Origin: Bacteroidota bacterium
GTDB lineage: Bacteria > Bacteroidota > Bacteroidia > B-17B0 > Aurantibacillaceae
DNA: 64,000 nucleotides
NCBI GenBank assembly: GCA_013697245.1
Contig: JACCXH010000044.1
Location: forward strand, 62,001-126,000
Direction of reading: 5' to 3'
Both the position numbers and the translations under genes were made by a program. The notes under the pieces are model-generated. The model was not told the origin of the DNA, ran no database searches, and saw only the letters and a list, made by a program, of their open reading frames with translations. Positions 18,986-26,822 of the stretch are shown here, piece after piece (position 1 is the first letter of the stretch; the number at the start of each line of letters is the position of its first letter).

Positions 18986-20512
18986 TTAAAGATCATCCAG
19001 ATCAACAATATACAGCATTTTTCCGCCAAAAAAATAGATCTTGTTTTTCATGACAATACTTTGCTCCACTAAATTTAATGTGGCCAATAATTCAAAATTT
19101 TTATTAATAACGTAAGTGTTCTTATAGTTAAAAATAACAGTTTTATCTTTGTAAACTTTATCGCGCTTAAATAATTCGGTATAATGGTATTCGTATTGCA
19201 CATCTACTTTATCTACACCATACACTTTGTTATTCTCTGTTTTAAAATAAACCACGTTATCATTAATAAAATTTAAAGGCACATAATAGCCTTCTTTTTC
19301 AACAAAATATTCGTCACCATTAATGAATTCTACAAAACGGCCGTACTTATGGTCATCAAGCGGGATAAGGTTCTCAAAAGATTCGTTATTAGAGTTTGTT
19401 TGAATGATGTTTTTTTTATCTGCCAGCAAATACGATTGTTTTTGTGGTAAAAAATCAATTAAACTTTCGGAAGAAGTAAATTTACTTTGAGAATTGATCT
19501 TCCCGGTTGCCCCGTCAATATTCATTACAAATGGTTTGCCATAAAGCACATAATTGTCTTTAAACTGGCTTAAACCTAAATTAATTAAGGTAATTGCCGA
19601 ACCACTTTTTGTTAAGATCATTTTTGAGATTGGTAATTCTTTCAGGTCTAACTCCCACAATAATTCGCCGGTGGCTTTTACAGCAATGATCTTTTCTTTA
19701 CTACCAAAATAAATAACATCGCCGTCAATTAAAATATTTGAACCTAAATGGGTGAGCAAATTATCTTCTTTAGTAGTTTTATACGACGCATTTACTTTTT
19801 GAACGTTGCTTTTATTTACCACTGAATAAACAAGTGACTTTTGATTTTTCTCAGCTGTAACAAGTGCATGCGACCATATTAAACCGGTATTAATGTTAAT
19901 GGCATGCAAACCATTTGCCGCAATTATGATGGTTGTATCGTTCAAATATTTTACATCCATCCAATCTTCTTTATGAGATATACTGGCAGACCAATTTACC
20001 GTACCATTTAATAAACTAATACAGGTTAACTCGTCCGGCTTTTTAGGATCTTCATACGTTAAGCCGGAACTGTTTCTAGGAATAGCGTAAACAACCCTAT
20101 CCTTAAAATCATACACTTCAAACCCATGTTTTTTATCGTAACGGCTTGTTTTTGCATCATTCGAAAAAAGTAAAAAATCTCCTGTAAGGTTAAGATCAAA
20201 GCGTAAACTTTCGTATAACCAGTTTATAGAATCTGTTGCGCAATTTAAACCGGCAATAAATCCTTTATTAATATATAACCTACCGGAAGGGTCTTTTTTA
20301 CGCGTTGAAAATATTAATTGGTTAGACGCCGTATCCGACTGATAATCGTATAAAGGTGAACTAAGACTGTACGTTTTAGCCGTTATGGTTTTAATGCTTG
20401 TTGCCGAAATACCAAGGTCTTTTACAAACGACTTATAATAATTCATTTGTGTTTGCCCTAAAACCGTAAAGGTTAAACAAACAAAGAGTGAAAAAATAAA
20501 GAAGTATTTCAT
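18986..20512 (-). CDS. Exported PQQ-like beta-propeller protein of unknown function
   Basis: This 508-residue protein has a signal peptide (MKYFFIFSLFVCLTFTVLGQ). The repeated pattern of a short strand, Gly and Trp (NCATDSINWLYES, SLLNGTVNWSAS, NINTGLIWSHA, KATGELLWELD, NIDGATGKINSQ) marks WD-like or PQQ-like propeller blades. No enzyme motif is seen. It follows the HAMP-SpoIIE phosphatase by 17 bases on the same strand and is most likely the last gene of that operon. It may therefore act in the same envelope signalling path, for example as a periplasmic ligand sensor or scaffold. That role is inference from position only. Confidence 0.75.
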   Translation of the reverse strand: MKYFFIFSLFVCLTFTVLGQTQMNYYKSFVKDLGISATSIKTITAKTYSLSSPLYDYQSDTASNQLIFSTRKKDPSGRLYINKGFIAGLNCATDSINWLYESLRFDLNLTGDFLLFSNDAKTSRYDKKHGFEVYDFKDRVVYAIPRNSSGLTYEDPKKPDELTCISLLNGTVNWSASISHKEDWMDVKYLNDTTIIIAANGLHAININTGLIWSHALVTAEKNQKSLVYSVVNKSNVQKVNASYKTTKEDNLLTHLGSNILIDGDVIYFGSKEKIIAVKATGELLWELDLKELPISKMILTKSGSAITLINLGLSQFKDNYVLYGKPFVMNIDGATGKINSQSKFTSSESLIDFLPQKQSYLLADKKNIIQTNSNNESFENLIPLDDHKYGRFVEFINGDEYFVEKEGYYVPLNFINDNVVYFKTENNKVYGVDKVDVQYEYHYTELFKRDKVYKDKTVIFNYKNTYVINKNFELLATLNLVEQSIVMKNKIYFFGGKMLYIVDLDDL

Positions 20513-20529
20513 ATAAATATTTTAAAAAA

Positions 20530-22311
20530 TTAAACTTTTAATCCAATGATCAACACGTCATCTACCTGCTCAAGGTCACCCTGCCAATCGGCTAATGTTT
20601 TATCAAGGAAATCTATTTGTTCTTTAACAGGTTTAATAGTAATCTGTGTGAGTAGTTTTCTAAAATTACCTACCATAAATTTTTTGCCTCTTGGTCCGCC
20701 AAATTGATCAGCATAACCATCACTAAAAATAAAGATCTGGTCGTTCTTTTGTAATTGAATGGTGATGTTATCAAAGTTTTGTTTTTCACCAATAAAAGCC
20801 CCAATAGGAAATTTATTCGCTCTGTGTTCTGTCAATTCGCCATTCCTTACCAAGTAAAGTGGGTTGTAGGCGGCGGCATATTGCAATTCTAAGGTATCGT
20901 AATTAATGCAGCACAAAGTAATATCCATACCATCTTTAGACTGCGTGCCTTTATTGCTTACGTGCAAAGTATTAATTACCCCTTCTCTTAATTTATCAAG
21001 GATCTCTGATGGCTTAATAACATCTGTATTACTAATAATATCTTTTAAAATATTATGTCCTACTAAACTCATAAATGCTCCGGGAACACCATGTCCGGTG
21101 CAATCTACGGCGGCAAAATACGTGAGGTTATTTTTTCTTTCCAACCAATAGAAATCGCCGCTAACAATATCTTTGGGTTTAAACAATACAAAAGAGTTTG
21201 GTAAAAACTGGTTAATGATACTATCGGGTGGTAATATAGCTTGCTGAATGCGTTTCGCGTAATGAATACTATCTGTTACTTGTTTGTAAAGTATTTCAAG
21301 CTCCTCATTTTTATTTTCGATCTCTGATTTTTGACGCACAACCTCTTCAGTACGCTCCATTACTTTACGCTCGAGACTTCTTTCATTCTCCGCAAGATCA
21401 TCCCTCATTTTTAATAAGGCATGGCCCAAACTATCATCCTTACTTAAAGGTTTGTAGTTCGCATCAAATTTACCGGCTCCGGTTTCTTTCGCAAATTTAG
21501 TTGTTTGCTCCATCGACTGTATCAATTCATTCAATGCAATTCCCATCTCTCCTACTTCATCGCTACGTGTTTGAATACGCTCTTTTGGCAAAATACCAAG
21601 GCCCATAGACAGTAACATTTTTTTAAGTACTTGTATTGGTTTGGTAATTGAGCGTGTTGTGTATAAAGCAATTAATAATCCACCAATTACAAGTGTAATA
21701 CCTAAGGCCTGAACAAATCCTTTTAAGAATTTAAAAGAATCAAACATTTCATCCTTTACCTTTTCTGCGGCTTCCTGCTTAAAAGCGATCAATGAATTAA
21801 GATTACGATAAATGGTTTTAATGTTTACCTCAGAGTCTTCATAAGGTAAACGCGCCATCATATAAATGTTTGGATCTTCGTATGCTTCAGCAGAATTTAA
21901 TTGACCTATGATCTCGTTTTGATATACTTTAAATAAAGTTTCAACACGTCCAAAAATCACTCTTAGCTGAGTTTTTTCATCGGGTGACCAGGTTTGAGAC
22001 AATGCCTGCAACAATTTTTTTTGTTCAGGATATTCTTTACGAATAATATTTTTTAATTCATCTCTGAACTCAATATCATTAAAACTTTTATTGTAAAACC
22101 ATTTTGAAACATTTGTATGCGAACGCTGTAATAAAAGGTTTAATTCCTTTAACTCGGCCACGCTTGGCGTAACCTGGCCCACCACGGTTTCGGTTTGTCT
22201 TTTGCTGTCGTTTAAAGTAAGAACCGTTAAAATAAAGGCTACCATTGTTAAAACAATAAATGAGCCAAATCCTAATCCAATTTTTCTTCCTATCGTGAAT
22301 CTAATTGCCAT
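20530..22311 (-). CDS. Membrane SpoIIE-family serine/threonine phosphatase with HAMP domain
   Basis: The 593 residues run in order: a membrane segment (about 11-33), a periplasmic four-helix-bundle-like sensor region (about 35-190), a second membrane segment (LGITLVIGGLLIALYTTRSI, about 201-220), a HAMP domain with RSITKPIQVLKKM, a coiled coil rich in Glu and Lys (about 300-345), and a C-terminal PP2C/SpoIIE phosphatase domain. The last contains DIVSGDFYW, AAVDCTGHGVPGAFMS, IFSDGYADQFGG and VDDVLIIG, which include the metal-binding Asp residues. This class dephosphorylates Ser/Thr on partner proteins. The start shares one base with the stop of the TPR gene (TAATG). The layout resembles SiaA of Pseudomonas, but the adjacent proteins are YfiR-like and TPR rather than SiaBCD. 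Confidence 0.9.
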   Translation of the reverse strand: MAIRFTIGRKIGLGFGSFIVLTMVAFILTVLTLNDSKRQTETVVGQVTPSVAELKELNLLLQRSHTNVSKWFYNKSFNDIEFRDELKNIIRKEYPEQKKLLQALSQTWSPDEKTQLRVIFGRVETLFKVYQNEIIGQLNSAEAYEDPNIYMMARLPYEDSEVNIKTIYRNLNSLIAFKQEAAEKVKDEMFDSFKFLKGFVQALGITLVIGGLLIALYTTRSITKPIQVLKKMLLSMGLGILPKERIQTRSDEVGEMGIALNELIQSMEQTTKFAKETGAGKFDANYKPLSKDDSLGHALLKMRDDLAENERSLERKVMERTEEVVRQKSEIENKNEELEILYKQVTDSIHYAKRIQQAILPPDSIINQFLPNSFVLFKPKDIVSGDFYWLERKNNLTYFAAVDCTGHGVPGAFMSLVGHNILKDIISNTDVIKPSEILDKLREGVINTLHVSNKGTQSKDGMDITLCCINYDTLELQYAAAYNPLYLVRNGELTEHRANKFPIGAFIGEKQNFDNITIQLQKNDQIFIFSDGYADQFGGPRGKKFMVGNFRKLLTQITIKPVKEQIDFLDKTLADWQGDLEQVDDVLIIGLKV

Positions 22312-23213
22312 TAGTCTATTTTAATATTTAACTCTTTACATTTCTTTTTAAACTCTTCTTCCTTCGCTTTATCGTTTAGCATTTTATAAATACTATGAAG
22401 CGCTTCCACCGCTTTTACGTTCTTATTATCAACCTTATAAACCTTAATAATAAATTGCTCGGCTTGTTTAGCCAATTTAATGATGTTTTCCTGCACTACA
22501 TCTATTTGCGAGAAATCGGCCCCGTAATCTAATCCCTTACCAAGATTAACTGCCTGGTTATAATACATGATACCTAGATTAATATTTGCCGAAGGATTTT
22601 CAGGTTGCATATCCAACACTTTTAACAAGGCTAATTTTGCAACATCCTGCGCAGCAATATTTTTATTATCCTTATTAAAAATATCAGAATACAAACTGCC
22701 AACTGCTAAATAATATTCAATATCCCTTGCCGTAAAACTTGTGCCCGGTTCTGCCAGTAAAAAATTTTCTTTAAACTTGTTGTAAGCAATAAGACTGTGC
22801 TTGTAATTGATAGAATCCATCAACAATACTTTAGAAAGGTTAAAATAACCTGCGGCAATATTTGAAAGTAATTTTTTGTTGTTTCCTGCAAATGTCTCGT
22901 CAGGCTTTAAGCTGTTTGAAGTTTTTAAAGAAGAAATAATGGTATCACGTAAGTTAGAGTTTAATTTTAGTTTATCGGTACGTTTGTAAATTTCAAAATA
23001 AATATATGCGCGGGTGGTCCAACTCACAAAATCTGCTTTGGTTTCCGGATGAACAATAACACTATCTATGGCCAATTTGGCCATGTCGGCGTTCTTTGAT
23101 TGCAGTAATTGTTGGGCTCGGTTAAGCTTATCATTCTGCGCAAAACCATTTATAACACATAGCATTAAAATGCTATAGGTTAAGGTTTTTATTATGTAGC
23201 GCCATTTGCTCAT
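22311..23213 (-). CDS. Exported TPR-like protein
   Basis: This 300-residue protein has an N-terminal signal or anchor (TLTYSILMLCVINGFAQ) and an all-helical body with TPR-like pairs, for example LNRAQQLLQSKNADMAKLAIDS and NPSANINLGIMYYNQAVNLG. No catalytic motif is visible. It lies 17 bases after the YfiR-like gene and its stop overlaps the start of the SpoIIE phosphatase, so the three are very likely co-translated. A scaffold role in the periplasm between the YfiR-like protein and the sensor region of the phosphatase is a reasonable hypothesis. Confidence 0.75.
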   Translation of the reverse strand: MSKWRYIIKTLTYSILMLCVINGFAQNDKLNRAQQLLQSKNADMAKLAIDSVIVHPETKADFVSWTTRAYIYFEIYKRTDKLKLNSNLRDTIISSLKTSNSLKPDETFAGNNKKLLSNIAAGYFNLSKVLLMDSINYKHSLIAYNKFKENFLLAEPGTSFTARDIEYYLAVGSLYSDIFNKDNKNIAAQDVAKLALLKVLDMQPENPSANINLGIMYYNQAVNLGKGLDYGADFSQIDVVQENIIKLAKQAEQFIIKVYKVDNKNVKAVEALHSIYKMLNDKAKEEEFKKKCKELNIKID

Positions 23214-23230
23214 TTTAATTTTTTTTAATT

Positions 23231-23758
23231 TTACTCAACATTAATTGCCAGTGCTTTAAAATCATCATTTGTTTTTAGGCCCGCTTTTACCGCGTTATTT
23301 TTATTATACTCAAATTTTAATTTATTATCGATTACTACAAAATTTATACTCGAACCTGTTTTACAAGCATTCGGACTTTCAGCAACAACCAACGTACCTT
23401 TGGCTTTACTTTTTGCAGAAACATCCGGCACTGATTTTGAAACATCGGGTAATAGAAAAACTATTTGCGCTGAAACAGCCGCATCGAACACATAAGAATT
23501 TTTAACTTCGATATCCTGGTTACCAACCTTTTTTTTGCTGGCTAGCGTTTTTAATTCGGTAATAAGGTTTTCGTTTTTACCAACCACGTAAATAACAAAA
23601 TTTCCCTCCTTTTTTTTATCCGACCACTCAAAATAGCGTGTAAAGTTGTAAAGGAAAACCGCTTTGATCTTTGCGTTGGTATCATAGTTAGACGGCTGTT
23701 GAAATCTAAACGAGATAACACAAAATAATAGTACCCAATATTTGAAATTTTTGCCCAG
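23231..23758 (-). CDS. YfiR-like (DUF4154) periplasmic protein, apparent CTG start
   Basis: The C-terminal part has the YfiR/DUF4154 signature GSSINFVVIDNKLKFEYN followed by NNAVKAGLK. Translating upstream of the first GTG (23587) in the same frame yields the missing family N-terminus, NAKIKAVFLYNFTRYFEWS, preceded by a hydrophobic signal peptide. No ATG, GTG or TTG exists in that upstream part. The best start is CTG at 23758, giving MGKNFKYWVLLFCVISFRF and 175 residues, a normal family length. An ATT at 23788 is the other option. A TATATTTG -7-like box lies 26 bases before the CTG. YfiR proteins are periplasmic repressors of membrane signalling enzymes, which fits the downstream HAMP phosphatase. 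A sequencing error hiding an ATG cannot be excluded. Confidence 0.8.
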   Translation of the reverse strand: MGKNFKYWVLLFCVISFRFQQPSNYDTNAKIKAVFLYNFTRYFEWSDKKKEGNFVIYVVGKNENLITELKTLASKKKVGNQDIEVKNSYVFDAAVSAQIVFLLPDVSKSVPDVSAKSKAKGTLVVAESPNACKTGSSINFVVIDNKLKFEYNKNNAVKAGLKTNDDFKALAINVE

Positions 23759-23783
23759 TTTTTTAAAAAATTTATCTAATTTA

Positions 23784-23791
23784 CAAATATA
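23784..23791 (-). promoter_or_regulatory. Putative -7 element of the YfiR/TPR/SpoIIE operon
   Basis: The minus strand reads TATATTTG, a perfect TAnnTTTG match. Transcription from it would begin about 20 bases before the proposed CTG start, which supports that start over the GTG inside the domain. No clear TTG lies at the -33 spacing. Confidence 0.45.
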
Positions 23792-23854
23792 ATGCTTGGT
23801 TTTTAAAAGCTTTTATTGTTATTTTCATATTTTAGTCTTAAAATCGTATTACAA

Positions 23855-24442
23855 TTGAGTTCCACCAACAAATACAGCAGTTACTCTGATAACGACCTAA
23901 TTAACACTTTTTTAGAGAAAGATGATAATAATATCGTTGGTATCCTGTATGAACGCTACGGACATCTGGTTTTAGGTTTATGCATAAAATACCTAAAAAA
24001 CAAGGATGAGGCGCAAGATGCAGTCATTCAAATATTTACCGGCCTAATGAAAGACCTGAAAAAGCACAAAATTGAGTTCTTTAAAAGCTGGCTTTACGTA
24101 TATAGTAAGAATTTTTGCCTTATGGAGTTGCGCAAAAGGCAAAGTATGCTTAAGAAAGAGCTTGAATTAAAAGAAAATGTTCATTTAATTATGGATTTTT
24201 CCAATCCTGAGCATCTCAATGAAAAAGAGAAGCAAATTGTGATTATGGAAAAGGCTATTGAATTGTTGAATGTTGAGCAGAAAAAATGTATCGACCTCTT
24301 TTATTTAAAGAACAAATCCTACATTGAAATAGTTGATATGACAGGTTACACGGCCAATGAAGTAAAAAGTCATATACAAAATGGCAAAAGAAATTTAAAA
24401 TTAAAAATGGAAATATTAATTAATGAAGACCCCAATAAATAA
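23855..24442 (+). CDS. ECF-type RNA polymerase sigma factor
   Basis: The protein has region 2 features (ILYERYGHLVLGLCIKYLKNKDEAQDAVIQIF) and a region 4 helix-turn-helix (IELLNVEQKKCIDLFYLKNKSYIEIVDMTGYTANEVKSHIQNGKRNLK), the pattern of ECF sigma-70 factors. There is no ATG at the front. A TTG at 23855 gives 195 residues beginning SSTNKYSSYSDNDLI, typical for the family; a TTG at 23816 would add 13 hydrophobic residues. The last 20 bases overlap the start of the anti-sigma-like gene, so the two are coupled. It is divergent from the YfiR operon and may share its regulatory region. The regulon is unknown. Confidence 0.9.
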   Translation: MSSTNKYSSYSDNDLINTFLEKDDNNIVGILYERYGHLVLGLCIKYLKNKDEAQDAVIQIFTGLMKDLKKHKIEFFKSWLYVYSKNFCLMELRKRQSMLKKELELKENVHLIMDFSNPEHLNEKEKQIVIMEKAIELLNVEQKKCIDLFYLKNKSYIEIVDMTGYTANEVKSHIQNGKRNLKLKMEILINEDPNK

Positions 24443-25790
24443 CGATAATTTAGATCAACTTTTTAATAAAGCGAAAGCGGATAAACAAAGTTTAGATGAC
24501 TTTGAAAAAGATGCTTTGGCCGGTTTTGATATGTTGGGTTCTGAAAAAGAAGCTGCCAACCTAAAAGCATCTTTAGATACCCGCATTAAAAAAGAATTAT
24601 TTGAAAAAGAAGAAGAAAAAAATCCTAAAATATATTGGTGGGCTGCCGCAGGCTTAATTTTAGTTGTAGGCTTAAGCGTACTTTTTGTTATGAATAATAA
24701 CGATTCGGTTAATAAAGCACATGATCTTGCTATAAAAAACACTGTACAAGAAAGCGATAAGAGTGTTTTACCAGATAGTAAAAAGGAATTAAAAGAACAG
24801 GAACTTGTCCCACCAATAGAAGCTGCAACTATTACCGATGAAAAAAGGCCGGTTGTAAAAGATGCAGAGCCATTAAAAACCGGGAAGTTGGAAGAAAAAG
24901 ATCTTGCAGAAAAAAAGCAAACAACCGATTTTGCAAAAGTTGCTAAAGAAGAACCAAAATCAAGAATGATCATTCCCTCCACCACAAAGATGGGGCCTAC
25001 TGATATCAACAAAGTTGAAAAAGAAAATTTTGACAGAAAAAAAGATGTGTCGAGTATTGGGAACGGCGTTGCTTCTAAAAATGCAACTACCGGTGGTTTA
25101 AATGATCTTTCAAAAAACTCAAAAGATACAGAAGGCGAAGAATTTAAATCAGTTGCAAAAAAAGCAGCCGATCAAAATCAAAAATTAGCGCAATCTGAAG
25201 TTGCTTCTAATGATGAGATCGCCTATGGTGGAAAATCAGCAGAAAAAACAAAAAGCGAGGAAAGAAATGCGGACAACGATGCGGAAAAAAACATCAATCA
25301 ACCTGTTGCAACCAGCAAAAATAATAGTGCTAATAACCGGAACGAAGAAAAAGCGGATAAAAAAGCGAAGAGGGCAAGTAACAAACAAAGTTCTGCAGGG
25401 ATAGTAGGAGAGAGCGATGACTATAAACCCGGCACAACAAATTCTACACCTAAAGGAGTTGTAACTATGGAAACCACCACTGCTGCAATACCCGCAGAGC
25501 CTCAAAAAGAAAGCGCTGTAAATTTTTATTATACCGGTGGAGAAACAGCCCTTACGAGTGACCTTAAAGAAAAATTAAAAGGAAAAGACCTTAACCAAAA
25601 ATTTGACGCTACTGTTTTTGTTACAGAAAAAAAGGTTGTAGAAAAAGTAGACTATATAAATTCTTACGATCTTACCGCAAAACAAAAAGAGGATCTAACT
25701 AAAATTTTAAAGAGTTTAACTAAGTTTAATTTCTTAATATGCCCTGCTACAAAAAGTTTGTTTCCTTATAAGATTCTGTATAGGCCGTAA
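24423..25790 (+). CDS. Anti-sigma-like single-pass membrane protein with long charged periplasmic region
   Basis: The 455 residues have an acidic/basic cytosolic N-terminus (1-66; DQLFNKAKADKQSLDDFEKDALAGFDML), one membrane helix (YWWAAAGLILVVGLSVLFVM, about 69-88), and a long low-complexity region rich in Lys, Glu, Asn, Ser and Ala (90-355). The C-terminal domain of about 95 residues (NFYYTGGETALTSDL to LFPYKILYRP) looks folded. The gene overlaps the sigma factor gene by 20 bases. That context and the single membrane pass suggest an anti-sigma factor whose periplasmic part senses the signal, but no canonical zinc or ASD motif is seen. Confidence 0.65.
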   Translation: MKTPINNDNLDQLFNKAKADKQSLDDFEKDALAGFDMLGSEKEAANLKASLDTRIKKELFEKEEEKNPKIYWWAAAGLILVVGLSVLFVMNNNDSVNKAHDLAIKNTVQESDKSVLPDSKKELKEQELVPPIEAATITDEKRPVVKDAEPLKTGKLEEKDLAEKKQTTDFAKVAKEEPKSRMIIPSTTKMGPTDINKVEKENFDRKKDVSSIGNGVASKNATTGGLNDLSKNSKDTEGEEFKSVAKKAADQNQKLAQSEVASNDEIAYGGKSAEKTKSEERNADNDAEKNINQPVATSKNNSANNRNEEKADKKAKRASNKQSSAGIVGESDDYKPGTTNSTPKGVVTMETTTAAIPAEPQKESAVNFYYTGGETALTSDLKEKLKGKDLNQKFDATVFVTEKKVVEKVDYINSYDLTAKQKEDLTKILKSLTKFNFLICPATKSLFPYKILYRP

Positions 25791-25910
25791 TCTAAGAATT
25801 ACGAATATATACGAATTATGAATTTAATACGAATTATGAATTTAATACGAATATGCCAATCTAAATAAATTGCTTTGATTCGTATTTTCTTACAGATTCG
25901 TAATTTGTAG
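25791..25910. repeat. Tandem and inverted ACGAATTATGAATTTAAT repeats between convergent genes
   Basis: Two perfect 18-bp units (25811-25828 and 25829-25846) and a partial third lie between the anti-sigma and gldA stops. AATTACGAAT at 25797-25806 is the exact inverse of ATTCGTAATT at 25896-25905, and AATACGAAT near 25844 pairs with ATTCGTATT near 25878. The region can therefore fold into a long hairpin. It could act as a two-way terminator or be a decayed mobile repeat. Confidence 0.7.
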
Positions 25911-25916
25911 AATAAT

Positions 25917-26822
25917 TTATTTTTTAGTTAGTTCCTTAAACACATCTTCCATCTTCTGCTCTTCTTTGTTTAAGGTTAATACGCTTAAATTGTTAGCTAC
26001 AGCAAAATTGAAAATGTCTTTACGCACATCTTCGGTAGATGTAGAAGATAATTGCCAGGTATTGCCTTGCAGGTGTTTTACTTTTTCAATGTTGGTTATT
26101 TTGTGAAGTAATTTTTCTGAAACTTCTTTATCAAATTCTACTGTAATAATTTGTTGGGTAGTATTTTTTTGGAGGTTCTTTGTTTCGTCATTCGCAACAA
26201 TTTCGCCCTTATTAATGATAATTACACGATCGCAAATTGCCTCTACTTCCTGCATGATATGCGTGCTTAACATCACGGTCTTTTCTTTTCCAAGCGCTTT
26301 TATTAAGCCGCGGATCTCTTCCAGTTGATTTGGATCTAAACCGGTTGTAGGCTCATCCATGATCAATACTTTTGGGTCGTGAATAATTGCCTGAGCCAAA
26401 CCAACGCGCTGGCGATAACCTTTACTTAATGCACCGATCTTTTTATTTTGTTCAACTTGTAAGCCGGTCATTTCTATCATATCCTTAACGCGGCTTTTTA
26501 AATTTTTTATCTTATAAATGCCGCCAACAAATTCTAAGAATTCTTTTACATACATATCCAAATACAATGGATTATGCTCCGGCAAATAACCAATTTGTTT
26601 TCTAACTTCTAAACTTTGGCTTGTAATATCAAAACCGCATACCTTTGCACTACCCTCTGTTGGTGGGATATAGCAGGTTAATATTTTCATCATGGTGCTT
26701 TTACCTGCACCATTTGGGCCTAAAAAACCAACTATCTCGTTACTGCCAACTTCAAACGAAATAGTATTCAACGCTTTTTGTGCGCCGTATAATTTAGTAA
26801 TATTATTTACTTGTATCGACAT
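25917..26822 (-). CDS. gldA: Gliding motility ABC transporter ATP-binding protein GldA
   Basis: This 301-residue ABC ATPase begins MSIQVNNITKLYGAQKALNTISF, the form seen in GldA. It has Walker A GPNGAGKST, signature LSKGYRQRVGLAQA, Walker B VLIMDEPTTGLD and the switch His in LSTHIMQE, followed by a C-terminal domain of about 80 residues. In Flavobacterium GldA works with GldF and GldG in an inner-membrane transporter linked to gliding; neither partner is next to it here. It overlaps the tryptophan dioxygenase stop by one base. Actual gliding cannot be inferred, because many non-gliding Bacteroidota keep this ATPase. Confidence 0.88.
   Translation of the reverse strand: MSIQVNNITKLYGAQKALNTISFEVGSNEIVGFLGPNGAGKSTMMKILTCYIPPTEGSAKVCGFDITSQSLEVRKQIGYLPEHNPLYLDMYVKEFLEFVGGIYKIKNLKSRVKDMIEMTGLQVEQNKKIGALSKGYRQRVGLAQAIIHDPKVLIMDEPTTGLDPNQLEEIRGLIKALGKEKTVMLSTHIMQEVEAICDRVIIINKGEIVANDETKNLQKNTTQQIITVEFDKEVSEKLLHKITNIEKVKHLQGNTWQLSSTSTEDVRKDIFNFAVANNLSVLTLNKEEQKMEDVFKELTKK

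Noticed and set aside
23231-23587. Treating the YfiR-like gene as a 118-residue truncated pseudogene starting at GTG
   Set aside because: The same frame extends upstream with the conserved family N-terminus and a signal peptide, without stops, to 23758.
24455-25012. 185-codon minus-strand open frame inside the anti-sigma-like gene
   Set aside because: Ser/Phe-rich translation of the opposite strand of a Lys/Glu-rich gene; no start context and no recognisable motif.
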